From NCBI RefSeq assembly GCF_021917145.1, contig NC_061062.1, positions 3,197,063-3,261,062 of the forward strand: a stretch of DNA of 64,000 nt. Reading direction: 5' to 3'. The first letter of the stretch is position 1, and the number at the start of each line of letters is the position of its first letter. This document shows positions 1 through 16,690 of the stretch, piece after piece. The stretch is from Hypomesus transpacificus (Eukaryota > Chordata > Actinopteri > Osmeriformes > Osmeridae). The position numbers and the translations under genes were made by a program. The notes below the pieces were generated by a model. The model searched no databases. It was given only the letters and a program-made list of their open reading frames with translations, and had not been told where the DNA came from.

Positions 1-190
1 GGGTGTGTGTGTGTGCGTACTTGTGTGTGTTACTGTGTCTGCTCTGTATGCATGTTGTTGACTGAAGATGGTGCCCTGGGGGACGGAGCATTCATAGGAT
101 AACTCTCCGCCATCATCACCATCTGGTCAATATCAGGTCAATATTCTCCTCACTGACCCATCGATCCATCCTAGTCAGAACAACACCCCA

Positions 191-240
191 GCCTAGCGTA
201 GGCTAGCCTAGCGTAGGCTAGCCTAGCGTAGGCTAGCCTA
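191..240. repeat. 15-bp near-palindromic tandem repeat
   Basis: Three and a third perfect copies of GCCTAGCGTAGGCTA. Each unit is nearly its own reverse complement (CCTA...TAGG), so single copies could form small hairpins. Looser CCTAG/CTAGG-like sequence continues on both sides to about 380. Confidence 0.9.
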
Positions 241-762
241 ACCCAGCCCAGACTAGCCTGCCCAAGCCCTAGCCCAGGCCAAGCCCTTCTCTACCTCACC
301 CTGCCTGGTTGGGCTGGGCTAGGCTAGTCTGCCCTCTTGGTCATATAGTAGTAGAGACTAGGCTGAGCTAGGCTAGTCTGGGTTCTGGGGCATACAGTAG
401 TATAGAAGGCTTGGCTGGTCCACGCCAGTCCAGCTGAATCAGTCTGGTCTGGACTAGACATGTAAGGCACGTCATCTTACACGAATGGCTGGATGTGTTG
501 TCAAGATAATGAAGGGGTAGATGCTGTATGTCACTGGCAGTAGCTGGAGGCTGTCAGTTGTTAACAGGAAGCAGAAGTCACCAGGACAGGATGTCCAGGA
601 TGCATGACGCCCCACTGATCCCGGGGCCCCGTACCCAGGCTGAGGTGTGCTGACCTGGGCCACACTGACTGACACATCCAAGGACACCAGCAGTCTGGGG
701 GGACGGGGGACGGGGAACGTACTCACTCAGGACTGTCACTACATGACTGGGTGTTTACTGCT

Positions 763-826
763 TACACACACACGCATGCACACACACACCCACCCACCCA
801 CACACACCCACACTCACACATACACT
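763..826. repeat. (CA)n microsatellite, interrupted
   Basis: CA dinucleotides interrupted by CCCA units. Confidence 0.9.
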
Positions 827-949
827 GTTGTTTCCTAGACAGTGAGTCAGGGTACTGTAGGAGTGATTATATGATTGTGTGAAGCTGTTTCCAGTCCAAA
901 CAATTCTGGCTGAGACTTTCAGAAAATCTGGTGTGTCAGCTAGGATAGG

Positions 950-1076
950 ACAGACAGGCAGACAGGCAGACAGGCAGACAGGCAGGCAGACAGGCAGACA
1001 GGCAGACAAGCAGGCAGACAGGCAGGCAGGCAGATAGACAGACAGACAACTATGATAGTACAGGCAGGCAGGCTGG

Positions 1077-1164
<88 letters not shown>

Positions 1165-1247
1165 CAAGCAGATAGACAGCTACTATAGGACAGACAAAAA
1201 GACAGGAAGGCAGACAGCTAGTATGGGACAGACAGACAGACAGATCT
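950..1247. repeat. (CAGA)n/(CAGG)n tetranucleotide array
   Basis: CAGACAGG units lead into a nearly pure CAGG stretch at about 1060-1165, then CAGA again. A four-base unit leaves several frames open on both strands, which explains the artefactual open frames here. Confidence 0.95.
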
Positions 1248-1796
1248 TTTCAATGCAGATTATGCAACGCTACTGTGAACAAATAGGATCACAGAGCACT
1301 CTACCTCACAGACTCGATCTCCTAGTATCTATAGGGGTGTATGTCTGTGTTATGGTTATTGTGGTGCTTTCATCAAACCCATAGAAAGGATCAAGGGTGT
1401 GTGTTTCCCCCCCGCTGATCGTAAAGCACTCGAGCTCACATATGTTCCTTCATCAGCTCTTTGTGGTGCGCACATCTGAAGCATAGTAAAGTGCAGGTGT
1501 GTTGTACAGAAACAATGTTTGTAAAGCTGTTAATTAAACTGCTGCAGCATCGCTGGGTTAACACAGACAGAATGAAGTGCACTGTCCTGGTATTTCACTG
1601 TATCCTGCTGGGGCTGTGTGTGTGCGCGTGTGCTTGCTCAGTTAGAAATGCAGGATGACCCTGAGCTTGTTAACAATCACTGAGCTCTACGATAAACTAA
1701 ACAAATATAATCCTTCTTTTACATAACAGAGACACTTAGCAGAAGCTTGTCGTGTTTTTACCTCAACCTCTCAAACACCATCGACTGATCTTCTCT

Positions 1797-1922
1797 CCCT
1801 CTCCTCTCCTCTCCTCTCCATCCCTCCCTCTCTCTCTGCATCTCCCAGCCCTTCTCTCTCTCCTCAAACCCCTTCCTCTCCCAGAACCCCCTCCCTCCCT
1901 CTCCCTGTCTCTCTCCCCCAAA
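1797..1922. repeat. CT-rich polypyrimidine stretch
   Basis: TCTCC/CCCTCT-rich low-complexity sequence. Confidence 0.8.
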
Positions 1923-3697
1923 GGACAGAGGCTAAACCACAGAGACTAATTCCTGTGAAACATGTTGATAAATATGTGTTTGATGTGCGTGTGGGCACGC
2001 TTGTTTGTGTGTGCGTGTGTGTGTGTGCTTATTTGGCGTTTCTCATCTAATCGTTTCTCGTCTCCGAGGCCTGGGCGGGCGGCTGTGGCGTGAGTCAGAG
2101 CTTTAGCGGTGTCCCGTCGTCACGGCGATGACATCATTTCCATTACCGTCAGGAAAATGAACGCCTCATTACCCAGAAGGCAATCTGCTGAAAGATGACC
2201 GCGCGGCGTGACTGTTAGCCTGTCTCTATCTCTCCTTCCTCCCTGCGGGCTGTTATATAAAGGTGACACCCAGGGACTGAGCAGTGGAGTAACAGGATCC
2301 ACTAGCCTAGCAGTGGCTAGGGAAGTAGCTAATTAACTTCCTGTTGTAGCGAATATACACCTGTGTTTCCAGGGGCTCCAGGGAGAGATACGGTTTGATT
2401 GGAAACAGTTTGTTCTTAGCTCATCCTTCATTTGCCATCCTTCACCAATGAGAGCCAAGGTGTGTGTGTGTGTGTGTTATAAGACTCCATCTTTCTTGAC
2501 AGGCTTTCGACTGTCCTTCAACAATGATTGGATTTTGAATGCTGTACCTGTCACATCATTTTACGCACACACACGCACACATACACACGCACACACAGAA
2601 AGGCACCACAACAGGAAGCACGGGCGATGGCTGATAAGCATGGCCGCTTGTCAACGTATGTAACCAGACCCTCCCTCCTCTTCCTCCTCCTCTTCCTCAT
2701 CCTCTTCCTCCGCCATCAGGATTTCCGCCCATGAAAAGGACATGAATTAGTAATGGGTCACGGATGCTTGGGTTACAACCTAAACACAGTGTTTGAGTGG
2801 ACGTGAGTACATTGGAGTAAATACAAACAGTTCCCAGACATCCCAACCTGCAGAGACTCATTTCCGGGACATTTTCGAAGATCGCGAGAAGCAGCATAAA
2901 CCTCAGTCAGTGACTCTAGACTACCAAAGGTCTTAGAGCAATTTCTACGTATTCAAACTGTGACATGTGAAATAATATGAAATGTTGGCGATGTCAGAGG
3001 GCCAGTCGGTAATGGAAGTAGGCCGGTAGGACCATCCCAACCCCGTCGGCCTACCGGGGATTCTCCCGGTATCCCAGATGGCCAGTCCGCCCCTGGGTCT
3101 GGGTCCGTTTGGCAAACATCGGGTCGCTGAGACCATAATCGCTCTAGCACCTTTAGGCTACACCTAACACGCCAACGAACCTTTACCAAAATACGACTTC
3201 ATACAGGAAGGTCTGTCAGGTGGACTTCCATACGGAGGCACGAGCTGTATATGAAACGTTGAAATTCCATTCCTGTCAGGTGAAACGTTTTAGTCATTGA
3301 AGTGATTGTCTGGAGCCTCATCTAAGAGGGAGCACGTAATACAGGCAGAAACAATTCAACCAATCACTAAACTAATTTAAATACATTGAAGTATTAAGTC
3401 ACAAGAATCACTTAGTCTTTCGCCAGTGCTGTCTTAAAGCTATTTCTGTCCGGATGGCCCAGGGTCTGGTGGCTGAGTGGTGCTCATGGAAAATTCACTG
3501 TGTGAAGCTGGAGGCTTAGAGACTGTCCTGATGAAACAGGCTTTGTTGTTGCTCGGCCATTGATCGCACCAACAGAACATGATCTGGTGGAACAGCCACA
3601 CCTGGAGAAAAAGACTTGCTCTTTTAGAATCTCGTCGAAATCTCGGAAGCATTCATGACCATGTGGGCATTGGGGAGTGGAGGGGGGGATATTGGAT

Positions 3698-3803
3698 GGG
3701 TATAGCTCAGTGGTTAGAGTATATTACTGCAGAACATGAGGTTGAAGGTGCAAATACGCCTCTATACGTGGCTTTGTGTTTAAGCGTCTGCCAAATGAAT
3801 GTA
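3698..3803 (+). mobile_element. tRNA-derived SINE
   Basis: The head resembles a tRNA: TAGCTCAGTGGTTAGAG is box-A-like, followed by a degraded box-B-like GGTGCAAATAC. The tail AAGCGTCTGCCAAATGAATG is the conserved 3' tail of a common fish SINE family. It is too diverged to fold as a working tRNA. Confidence 0.75.
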
Positions 3804-4063
3804 TCCCTATACATAATATATATTACAATTCATACAATTGTGATTATATCTCAATATCACATTGGAACGCAATGGAACTGTTGAGCACTGTTCAATTATG
3901 CCACCATGATGTAATCATGATGTAAATATGATGTCACTTTGCCCCACTCCAGAGCAGGAGCATGTGTAACAGAAGGTAGTTAGATTGTTGTTGTTTTTCT
4001 CAGAGCGTCCACTCCACCCTGACGACACCCACAGTGTGTCCTTACCGCTCTCTTATCCCTTCC

Positions 4064-4066
<3 letters not shown>

Positions 4067-4094
<28 letters not shown>
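4067..4094. repeat. (CA)n microsatellite
   Basis: Nearly pure CA run. Confidence 0.9.
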
Positions 4095-4272
4095 GTCGTA
4101 CACCACCGTGTCTCTGTCCTCCAGGGAGGGGGGGCGGATGTGACGTAGCGTTACTCCTCACTCCTAACAACCACCTTCGCTGTATTACAATGTTAGTCAC
4201 AACTTGCCCATGCTCCCTCCAAAAGATTGAAAATAACTAAATCAATCCAACAATCAACCAGCCAGTCCGTTC

Positions 4273-4318
4273 AGCAATCCATCCCTCCATCCATCCATCC
4301 ATCCATCTATCTATCCAT
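4273..4318. repeat. (ATCC)n tetranucleotide repeat
   Basis: CCATCCATCCATC run passing into CTAT units. Confidence 0.9.
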
Positions 4319-4478
4319 CAAACTAAACTTGAATGACACATTTAATATGAGCGAAGCAGCATTCGTCTGGGGCCTTGGAGGATAATGAAGGCAGGTTCTC
4401 CATATTGATGGATGATGATGAGTTGTTAGGTCGGCTCTAACGTTAACGGTTAAAAAACCGGTGTATCCAACCACCTTG

Positions 4479-4560
4479 ACTGGTTGTGTGACTGGTTGTG
4501 TGGCTGGCTGTGTGGCTGGCTGTGTGGCTGGCTGTGTGGCTGGCTGTGTCGTAGGCTGTG
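4479..4560. repeat. 12-bp minisatellite
   Basis: About six copies of TGGCTGGCTGTG with small changes at both ends. Confidence 0.9.
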
Positions 4561-5087
4561 GGTATTGATGAGGTCTGTGTATGCAGCAGACCTGAGAAGC
4601 ACATGGCAGGGCCAGGCTGCCTTGATTGGGTGAGGGAATCAGCTGCTACCAGTGCACTCTGGGTCACACAGGAGAGTCTGTCTGCTGCCTCGCACAATGA
4701 AACGCTGCTAATCTGGTGCCTTCATCCATTTATACTTTCAAAGTTTGACTACACACTTTGGAGCATGGAACTAGTCTGTCAGGGGTGGAATGATAAATCC
4801 AAACTCTATGTGCTCACAGAGATTCAAGTTCCTGGGAGAAGTTATTATGAAGCAAGGTCCTGTCGGCTTGTTCTAGAAAACGTGCGTTTTCGTACGGCAG
4901 CAGAGGAAGACTAGGTAGCTCTTGATTTGAATGGAGCAGAAGAACAGTGTTCCTGATTGCTGTGTCTTTGGTGACTGCAGGGGCCCAGACATGTATCGAC
5001 CAGCTAGCCTCCTCCTGCTCCTCTAGGCCCCTGACTGATAGCACTGATTGAATTCACAGCTGGGTTTGTCACTCTGCCCAGAGAGTG

Positions 5088-5249
5088 AAGGAGAGAGAGG
5101 GAGAGAAGGAAGGAGAGAGAGTGAAGGAGAGAGAGGAGGGAGAGAGAGAGGAGGAGATAGAGAGAGAGAGGGGGGGGGGGGAGAGAAGGAGAAAGAAGGA
5201 GGGAGAGAAGGAAAGAGGAGGGAGAGAGAGAGAATTAGGGAGAGAGAAA

Positions 5250-5310
<61 letters not shown>

Positions 5311-5456
5311 AGAAGAAGGAGAGAGAGAGAAGGAGAGAAAGAGAGAGAGAGGTACACAGGAATAAGCAGAAGGACAGAGAGGGCAGCAGAGAAACGTAAG
5401 ACGACAGATGGACATACAGAGGAACAAAGTAGGAGACAGAGAGAGAGAGAGATGGA
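5088..5456. repeat. (GA)n-rich polypurine tract
   Basis: About 370 bp of almost pure purine on the + strand, with a clean GA core at about 5250-5305. It accounts for the Arg/Glu-rich and Ser/Leu-rich open frames on the two strands. Confidence 0.95.
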
Positions 5457-5908
5457 AGAGAGATGGAAGAAAAAGGCAAAGATAGCATCAACACTACATG
5501 AGAATGGAGTGGTGGAAATTGAATTTAGACCAGAAGAAGCCGGCCATGTTAGGCGTACTGGCATAGAAGCCTGTCTGAGTGTCACACAACCTCCATCGAT
5601 GTCAGCAAAACCCTCCAGACACAGGAACTCAGACCACCCTACAGGATAACAGGAGACAGTTTATACACAGAGGCTGGACCTGCACCTGAAAATCGTCCAT
5701 GTGATCCAGGAGGGCTTCATCCAGCAGATGTTCCAGAGAGCAGATGTCCCATCAGAGTTACTGTAGAGGAAAGGTGCTCTCAGGAGCAGCTATGATATGT
5801 GACACCCCTGCCGTCCCTATGAAGGGGACCGTGTAAGATAGCCGGCGGCTGAATGATTAATACGGCCTTGTCACCTACTGTTAACCCCGATTCAAGGTCC
5901 AATATATA

Positions 5909-5956
5909 CTGTGTGTGTCTGTGTGTGTGTGTCTGTGTGTGTCTGTGTGCGTGTGT
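5909..5956. repeat. (TG)n microsatellite
   Basis: TG run interrupted by TCTG. Confidence 0.9.
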
Positions 5957-6392
5957 TCGCACTGGTTTGTGAATAGGTTAGGGGTCTGCTTGCAGCCTGG
6001 TTGTAGCGGGTCTATGAAGGACAAATTCTACTGTTCTACTGAATGTGTGTTCACTGAACCTTGTCTGGGCCTGACTAATTCAGTTGCAAATTGTTACTTT
6101 TATCTCTATGCTTATTACATAATTGGATTCAGCCAATGGGCTGCACCTGTCTGTGTCACCAACCAACTCTGGAGGAGGGGCTCTCTTAATGAATTGCCCC
6201 TTCAAAGTTTTCTTCAATTGTTCCCGTTTCTGAAATTTCCTGGGGGTTTTCCCTTGTCGTCATTGAGAGTTTAGGCTGGTTTTAAGCTCCTGTATATGGG
6301 CATATTTGAAGCACTCAGCAAAAGCCCTTTTACAAGCCCCTTGCTCGTAAAAAGGTCCACACCTCGACTGGATTTAACTTATAGATGATCAC

Positions 6393-9749
<3,357 letters not shown>

Positions 9750-12700
9750 AGGACCCCCCCCCCCACACTCTCCCCCCCGCGACGCACCTTACCCACGATG
9801 CACCAGCCCCTCTCTCAACGTGTCTCTGGGCTCCAGAGGAACCACGACGACGCCCCTCATTTCAGTTCAACTATAAACAAACCGACGAACGAACATTGCT
9901 GCGGGTGTTTGTGGAGCATGGTGACGACGGAATGAGGAGGCCTGATTGGATGAGAGTCACACACACACTCATCACACTGGACGGACAGGGGTGGGGGGGG
10001 GGGCATTTGCCGGCCTACCCTCCCCCCCGTCCTCCCTCTGCACCCCCCCCCCCCCTCCCTCGCCCTGAGGCAGCGCTGGGCCAGCTCCACCTGACTTTAA
10101 CACAGGCACAGGCTGTCACCTGGCCTCCTGCTCACCTGTCATTCACTCGGCACGCATTGCTAGGCTTGTTAGGTAGCTTGTTAGTTAGTTGGTTGGTTAG
10201 CTCGTCAGCTAGTTAGTTTATTACTTAGTTCGTTTTCACCTCTCCTACATTCTTAATCTCATTGCTGGCTTGTGTGCATTGAGCTTTGATTGAGGACATA
10301 CAATACCTCCAAAACAAGCAAGATGTATTTTTTTCCTTTTTTTTTATTGATGTATTTTATTGTATGTATGTCTCGCTCTCTCTCTCTCTCTTTTTCATAT
10401 CAGCTCATTTGATGTTTCAAGTACTCAGAATCAGGATTGGTTGGGTTCTATCCTTCCTCTCTGCATGTATATACTTAACAGATATATCAAGAAAAAGGAA
10501 CCTACTAAGGTCACACACACAACAAGACGCTGTGTGTTTACGATCCAGTTGTGATGTCTGAATACTTTTTCCCTCTTTCGCTTCTTGTTGTTTTTTTTAT
10601 CGGAGAGGTGTTGGTTTGTGCTGAAACTACTTGATGTGTATTCTTATGAACATGTATTTGATACCACAAACAGTTTTTGCATGCTTACTAATGTAGTCAG
10701 AGCTGGTGTGTGTGTTTCCTACTGGCAGGAGAGGACAGGGACTTAGCCCAAGGTTTTGGACGTGCAGAGCTCCACACGGAGTTGTAGTCCTGAAGGGAGA
10801 CTGGCTGGCTGCGAGGAGACAGAGCTGCAGAGTGTAGGATTGGAAGTCAAGGTATCTGACAGTGGAGGATTTCAATTCCAACTTTGAAGTAACTCTCTTC
10901 GAGTTTTGATTGTTGGTGGAGGGTATTTACTTGATTCTCCTATCTATGATATTGATTTCCTTTTTTATCAGCTTACCTTCTTTTGTCAAAGTTCTTGTCA
11001 GACTTAAATGCTACTGCTTATCTCCGGGTCTTTACGGCAACAAACGCTGTCCCCGGTGGCCGACAAGAGTCCTGCAGGCTTCTTTGCTCAGTGCTGAATA
11101 TTCTGCTGAACAACAGATAAATATAAATATTTGACTTGGTGTACTGACTGTAATTAAATTAACCTGCTGATAAAGGGAAAACAAGGTTTTTCAGCCTTCT
11201 TCAGCCTCTTGAGATTTCCTAACCGAAGCCCTCATTTTATGTTGCAGTCGCAGCATAAACAGATTGAACAAAATAATTCAATAAAAGAATCAAGTATTGA
11301 TTTCTCACATGTTTGGGACATTGATGTATTCAGTTCATTTTAAAATGTGTTTGGTAATTGTCTACCCCCTAATTTGTTCCATATGAGTACTTTAGACTGT
11401 AACTTTCTTGTGCGTTCAGTTATTGCCCAAACTGTCGTAATTGTCTTCAAGAAAGTAGGTCATGAAGACCTCGTCCTAATGTATTGTACCTGTCATAGGC
11501 TTTACAAAGGGCCTTTGAATCCTGTAATTTTACAAAAACAACACAAAATCCTCAAGAGGCAGATGGTTTAAGTGGTGTGTACAGTGCTTCTAGACCTTAT
11601 TGAGAGATCTAAACCTTATTTTTGTTAAGTAGCATGATTTTTTATTCATATTTTTGCTGATACTAGTAATCAAATAACAGTCTGTCTGCATGCAAGCACT
11701 TTAACGTTCCGTTTCTTTTAACTATATGGTTAAAGTGCAATCTTGCTGAAGATAAACACAGTTTATTTAATTAAGATTTTTATTTTAATGTGACTTTTTT
11801 TTTGTATCTTCTGTTTCCCCCTGTGTGAACACCTGGGTAGCCTTCTCACCTGCCAAGCTGGGTGAACACAACTCTCAGATGCTCTCTGACTCTTGTTACT
11901 GTGTGTGGGAGAGGAGGAGGCCTGTGGTTGTACCGTACCGAAGGGATCAGGCTCAGTCCTGCTGGGCTTCTGCTGGGTTTGAGGGTGGGCCTGAGGGGTT
12001 GGTCAGGTAAAACCCCAGAACAAACTAATGTCTTTTCTACTGTGTCTGTCCTGGAGACGTCCACACGGACGTGCGTCTTTCAGGGGAAGTGAACGTGACG
12101 TGCGGATGCACCGTTTTAACCCAAACCCCTTACGCGGTTACCATGCCGATGGGCAAAAAATGTTTATGACGGCTGACAATGATGATGATTGATGAGATTA
12201 TATGGACGAACCTGGTGTTTTTTTACTGTCTGTTGTCCTGGTCTTTGAAACTGGGTACATTTTGGTCACAGTTGAAAAGAAACGTCTATTTCTGTTTATA
12301 TGCCAACTGTTGCTCTTGTTCGGACTTGTTAGTGTGCAGTTTGTCATGGCTTCTCTTTATGTTGTAAAGAACAAAAGATTAAAACAAAAGTCCAGAAAAT
12401 GCTTGATGAACAAATTAACATGTGTTGTGTTACAATTTACTCCGTTTTAAATGTATTTTTTTGTTTGTTTGTTTTTTAAGTCTTCTAAAGGGTCAGTACT
12501 GTCTGTCTCTGTTGTTTCTGATCTGTTGGAATATGAATATTGCGTCATGTACTGTAGTACTAGAAAACAAAGTAGCAGAACAAGCAATAATTTACAGTTA
12601 ACTCCCAGTGTCTGTACTTCTGTTCGTGTGTCTCAGAGAAGTTTCTCTGTCTGTTGCAGTACTTGCTTATATTTGTGTAGTATGATTGTCATTCGTTTCA

Positions 12701-13017
12701 CATAGATACATATATAAAGAATTATTCTTAAAACATGTTGATAGTGTTTTTTGTCAGAGATCTGACACAGAAGGTTTTCATTCAGTCCAGATCCCGGGAT
12801 CGAGAGAGAAGGTTCCAGTGTAATCGTGCGCAGTGTAGTCAGGGCCATATGCCTCGTCACACGTCATGTGATCGCACGTCATGTGATCTGTGTAGCCGAA
12901 GCTTATTTACTGAAGGAATGCTGCAGACGGGTCTCCCGGACAGACATACCAGGGACAAAAGATGCCTGTCTGTAGAATGTTCCTTGCAGAAGAGCTCACT
13001 GTCTGTCTGACAATAAA
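9750..13017 (+). other. rcan3: rcan3 3' UTR and downstream sequence
   Basis: There is no further coding signal. The DNA turns AT-rich after about 10.2 kb, as a long 3' UTR would. Possible poly(A) signals AATAAA lie at 11280-11285 and 13012-13017; sequence alone cannot say which is used. Poly-C runs occur at about 9760-9780 and 10040-10055. Confidence 0.5.
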
Positions 13018-13204
13018 AAATGACTTCCAGTGTTAGCATGTGAGGCATCTGGAAATATCCCCCTCTCTTCCTCTCCCTCACTCTCCCTCTCCTTGCACTG
13101 CCCCTCTTCTCTAACCATAATCCTTTGAACCTTTTCACATGTATGTCTGAAGAGACACTCCATACAGACTTGGCTGTAATGGACCATGAAAAACCTCCAG
13201 TTGT

Positions 13205-13215
<11 letters not shown>

Positions 13216-13289
<74 letters not shown>
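13216..13289. repeat. (GA)n microsatellite
   Basis: Pure GA run after a short TG run. Confidence 0.95.
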
Positions 13290-13291
<2 letters not shown>

Positions 13292-14274
13292 AGAGGGTCA
13301 GTCGGTCAGGTAAGAGTTGCTAGAACAGCTTCTCGACTGCTAGAAATCCATTGGCTCCCCTGGATTCTTCCCAATTAGAAATTTCTCCTTTTAACACCAG
13401 CTGGAGATATCACATCTGCAACCAGCCTCTCCCTTTGGAACAATACACTGAAGGAGTCATATTTGCAAAAACCAAATGGACAATACTTAATTCCTTCCCT
13501 TTGTGCCACAATAAGCCAGACCTGCACGCGTCGATGAGAGTTCGATTCAGCGAGTGGTAATATAGTCTTCTCTGTTTTCAACTCAAGTTCCACTTCCTTC
13601 TTCTCAACAAGTGGAAGGACTGTGTCAGAAAACAATAAGACAAAGCCAGTGACACATTTGCTGCAGCCCACATTCATAAAAACGGAAGTTTCGCCGAAAC
13701 TCCACTTCAAAGGAATAAATTATTGTCTTTCTAGCCCATGGAATGTCAGATAATGATATACTGAATACTAATTGAAAGTGGTGGTGAGGAGAGGAGGACT
13801 AGTAGAAACAGAGGTGTTTATGGTTTACCTGCTCATTGACCTCTCTCACCCTTCTCTCCTTTTTCCTTTCTCCCCCCTGCCCACTCTCTCCCCTCTCTCT
13901 TCGCACCCCTCTCACCCCTCTCCTCTCATTTCTCACCCTCTCACCCCTCTCCCCCCTCTCTCCTGTTTCCCAACACAATGACCAAGGTTGTTTCTCCCAA
14001 CAGGCAAGCCAGTCAACGTGACAGTTTCAGCAACGAGGAACAGATGACCTGAACACCCACACAGTGTAACCATTAACACAGAGGGACATTACAAACATAC
14101 CAGAGTAGCTTAGAGTTCTACAGTTACAAACCCAAACAGCCTGCCAGTCTATCTGAATTTCCACAGCAACTTTTCGTTGAACTAAAATAATTCTGTTGTG
14201 TTTCTGTATCGATAGCTGCGTATCCCTATTAATCTAATGGTGGTATTTGAGAACGTTACACATTTTCACCCTCC

Positions 14275-14277
<3 letters not shown>

Positions 14278-14340
<63 letters not shown>

Positions 14341-14370
14341 TCTCTCTCTCCTTCTCTCTCTCTCTCTGGC
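14278..14370. repeat. (CT)n microsatellite
   Basis: CT run with a few CCT interruptions. Confidence 0.95.
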
Positions 14371-14629
14371 TTTCCTTCTCCTTTTCCTCTCCTTCTCTCC
14401 ATCCCTCCTTCCGTCATCTCAGGAGGATCCCTGGTCATGTGATCAGGAAAAGAGGCAGAATAAGCCAACAGTCTGTCGCTCCCTCACTCAGGAGACGTCT
14501 GTCAGTCTCTCACACAGATAAGGAACACTGTCATGAAGGCTCACAGGTAACACGTGTTTCAATCTGATAGAGAATGTTGTCATACAGGCCTATAAACTAT
14601 GTGTGTACTTAATTGTATTGTACTTGTCA

Positions 14630-14700
14630 CTCTGATAAGTGGTTAGAGGACTTGACTGCAGATCAAGTGATCGCAGATTGTAATCCCTCCCTGTACTGTA
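14630..14700 (+). mobile_element. tRNA-like SINE head, degraded
   Basis: AAGTGGTTAGAGGACTTGAC followed by TGCAGATCAAGTGATCGCAG matches the head of the SINE type at 3.7 kb. The box-B region and tail are degraded. Confidence 0.55.
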
Positions 14701-15090
14701 TGTACTCAAATAATGACACGAAACAGAACGAAAGTTATGATAAAAGACTGAAAACGATTATCCAACCAGGCTCTCGACTAACAACAGTTGTCTAATCAAT
14801 AATTAACTCAACCTTGACAAAAGCGTTTCATCTGACATGAATCCATCATACAGAAAGCCACTCTGACCCGGTTGTAAACAATACCCTGGTGTACTCGGGA
14901 GTGAGAAGAACAACGAGAAAGATCTTTTTGAAAAGGGAATTCTTCTCTTTGTTTCTATGAAATGTGATCGGGATCTTGAGAAGTCAGTTATGTCATGAAC
15001 CCCTAATGATAATAGAGGTTTTCTCTGATTCGTGCGTGAGATCAGAGCACAACAGTGAAGAGTACTGCTGACAATAGTAGAGCAAAATAC

Positions 15091-15460
15091 TAGGCAGGAG
15101 AGGAGAGGGCAGGAGAGGACAGGAGAGGAGAGGAGAGGGCAGGAGAGGACAGGAGAGGAGAGGAGAGGGCAGGAGAGGACAGGAGAGGAGAGGAGAGGGC
15201 AGGAGAGGACAGGAGAGGAGAGGAGAGGGCAGGAGAGGACAGGAGAGGAGAGGAGAGGGCAGGAGAGGACAGGAGAGGACAGGAGACGACAGGAGAGGGC
15301 AGGACAGGAGAGGACAGGAAAGGGCAGGGTCAAGGAGAGGACAGGACAGGAGAGGACTGGAAAGGGCAGGGTCAAGGAGAGGACAGGACAGAACAGGAAA
15401 GGAGAGGGCAGGGCCAAGGAGGGCAAGGCAGAACAGGCCAGGGCAGAGCAGGGCAACGCG
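15091..15460. repeat. 30-bp GA-rich minisatellite
   Basis: About six near-perfect 30-bp copies built from GGGCAGGAGAGGACAGGAGA plus GGAGAGGAGA, then diverged copies to about 15.46 kb. Because 30 is a multiple of three, both strands stay open: the minus strand reads as Leu-Ser-Ser-Pro-Val repeats with no domain. Confidence 0.93.
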
Positions 15461-16375
15461 AGGCAGGGCAGGGCCGTAATTGCAGAAGTAATGGCATACA
15501 CAGTATAGCAAAGCAGAGTAGAGCAAAGGAGAAGAGAGCAGAATACTTTACAAAGTAGTGGAAGCCGAACCACTCCTGTCCTGGTCACTTGAAGCTTTGT
15601 TGCAGCTCTTTAACAAAGACAGAAGACCCAGGCACTGCTGATCCCAGAGGTAACATGACGCCACTGAGACTGGCCAGGGAGCAGACTACTAACTAGCACT
15701 GGATGTCGCCGTTTCCAGACAGGGAAAAGGAAAGAAAGAAGAAAGAAAGAAGAGAAGAAAGAAAGAAGAGATGAGGGAGGGGAGGAGAGAGAGGACAGTG
15801 AAGACACAATATAGAAAAGATAAGAAAAGTTCTCTTTTCAAAAAACCCTGTTTACCTTTCATTGAAAAAGTTTGTCTTGGTAATATAATCCTCCACCGCA
15901 CCCTTCCCACCCTACAGAATGGGAAGTGCTTTCTCCGAAAGACAAAACATGGCGTTATAACAATCTGTTATACCTGGACTGTGGGCAAATTTAAACACCT
16001 GTGTTGTAATTCTAAATCATCCCACATTGTAATGGAGGTACTTTTAAACAGATACCTACAATGAGCTCTCTTATTGGACTATTGCAGTTGTGTTTATAAG
16101 ATAGCATCTTTGAACTATACACTTGCACGCCCACACACAGACACAGATTATTTGCACGCCTATAACGCACCGTAAATGGGCAGTAAAGATTTTTTCTTCC
16201 TTGCCTAAGCAAATATACACACCTGACCACATCCTCTGGGATGGGAGTTTAGGATGCCTTTGAGAACTTTTGATGAGAACAACTGTATTAAGTTGTGACA
16301 GACAGACAGACAGACATAATAGAGACCACCACATACAGTAACTGATCACAGGGTCGCAGAGGAGCAGAGAAGAGC

Positions 16376-16480
16376 AGAGAAGGTGAGTAGAGCAGCAGCG
16401 TAGAGCAGAGTAGAGCAGCAGCGTAGAGCAGAGCAGAGTAGAGCAGCAGCGTAGAGCAGAGCAGAGTAGAGCAGCACTAG
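16376..16480. repeat. AGAGCAGCAGCGT tandem repeat
   Basis: Three to four copies of a roughly 25-30-bp unit built on GTAGAGCAGCAGCGTAGAGC. Confidence 0.85.
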
Positions 16481-16576
16481 AGCAGTGCTTCATTGTGATA
16501 GGAAAGAACAGAACGCCCAGGGGGCAGGAGGACCTGAAAAACCAGCTGCAGTGATTACTCTTACCAAGCCACAACA

Positions 16577-16690
16577 GAGAGAGAGAGAGATAGAAAGAGG
16601 GAGGGAGAGAGAGAGAAGGGGAGGGAGAGAGGGAGGGAGAAAGAGAGACAGACAGAGAGTGAGAGGGAAAAGGACTAAGAGAAAGAGAGA
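16577..16690. repeat. (GA)n-rich tract
   Basis: GAGA/GGGA purine-rich stretch. Confidence 0.85.

Noticed and set aside
3698..3770. tRNA gene
   Set aside because: It has box-A-like sequence but a degraded box B, no good anticodon arm or acceptor stem, and a SINE tail follows.
14803..15588. 261-residue minus-strand open frame of Leu-Ser-Pro repeats
   Set aside because: It is the translation of a 30-bp minisatellite whose unit is a multiple of three. It has no domain and no splice context, and two minus-strand frames are open at once.
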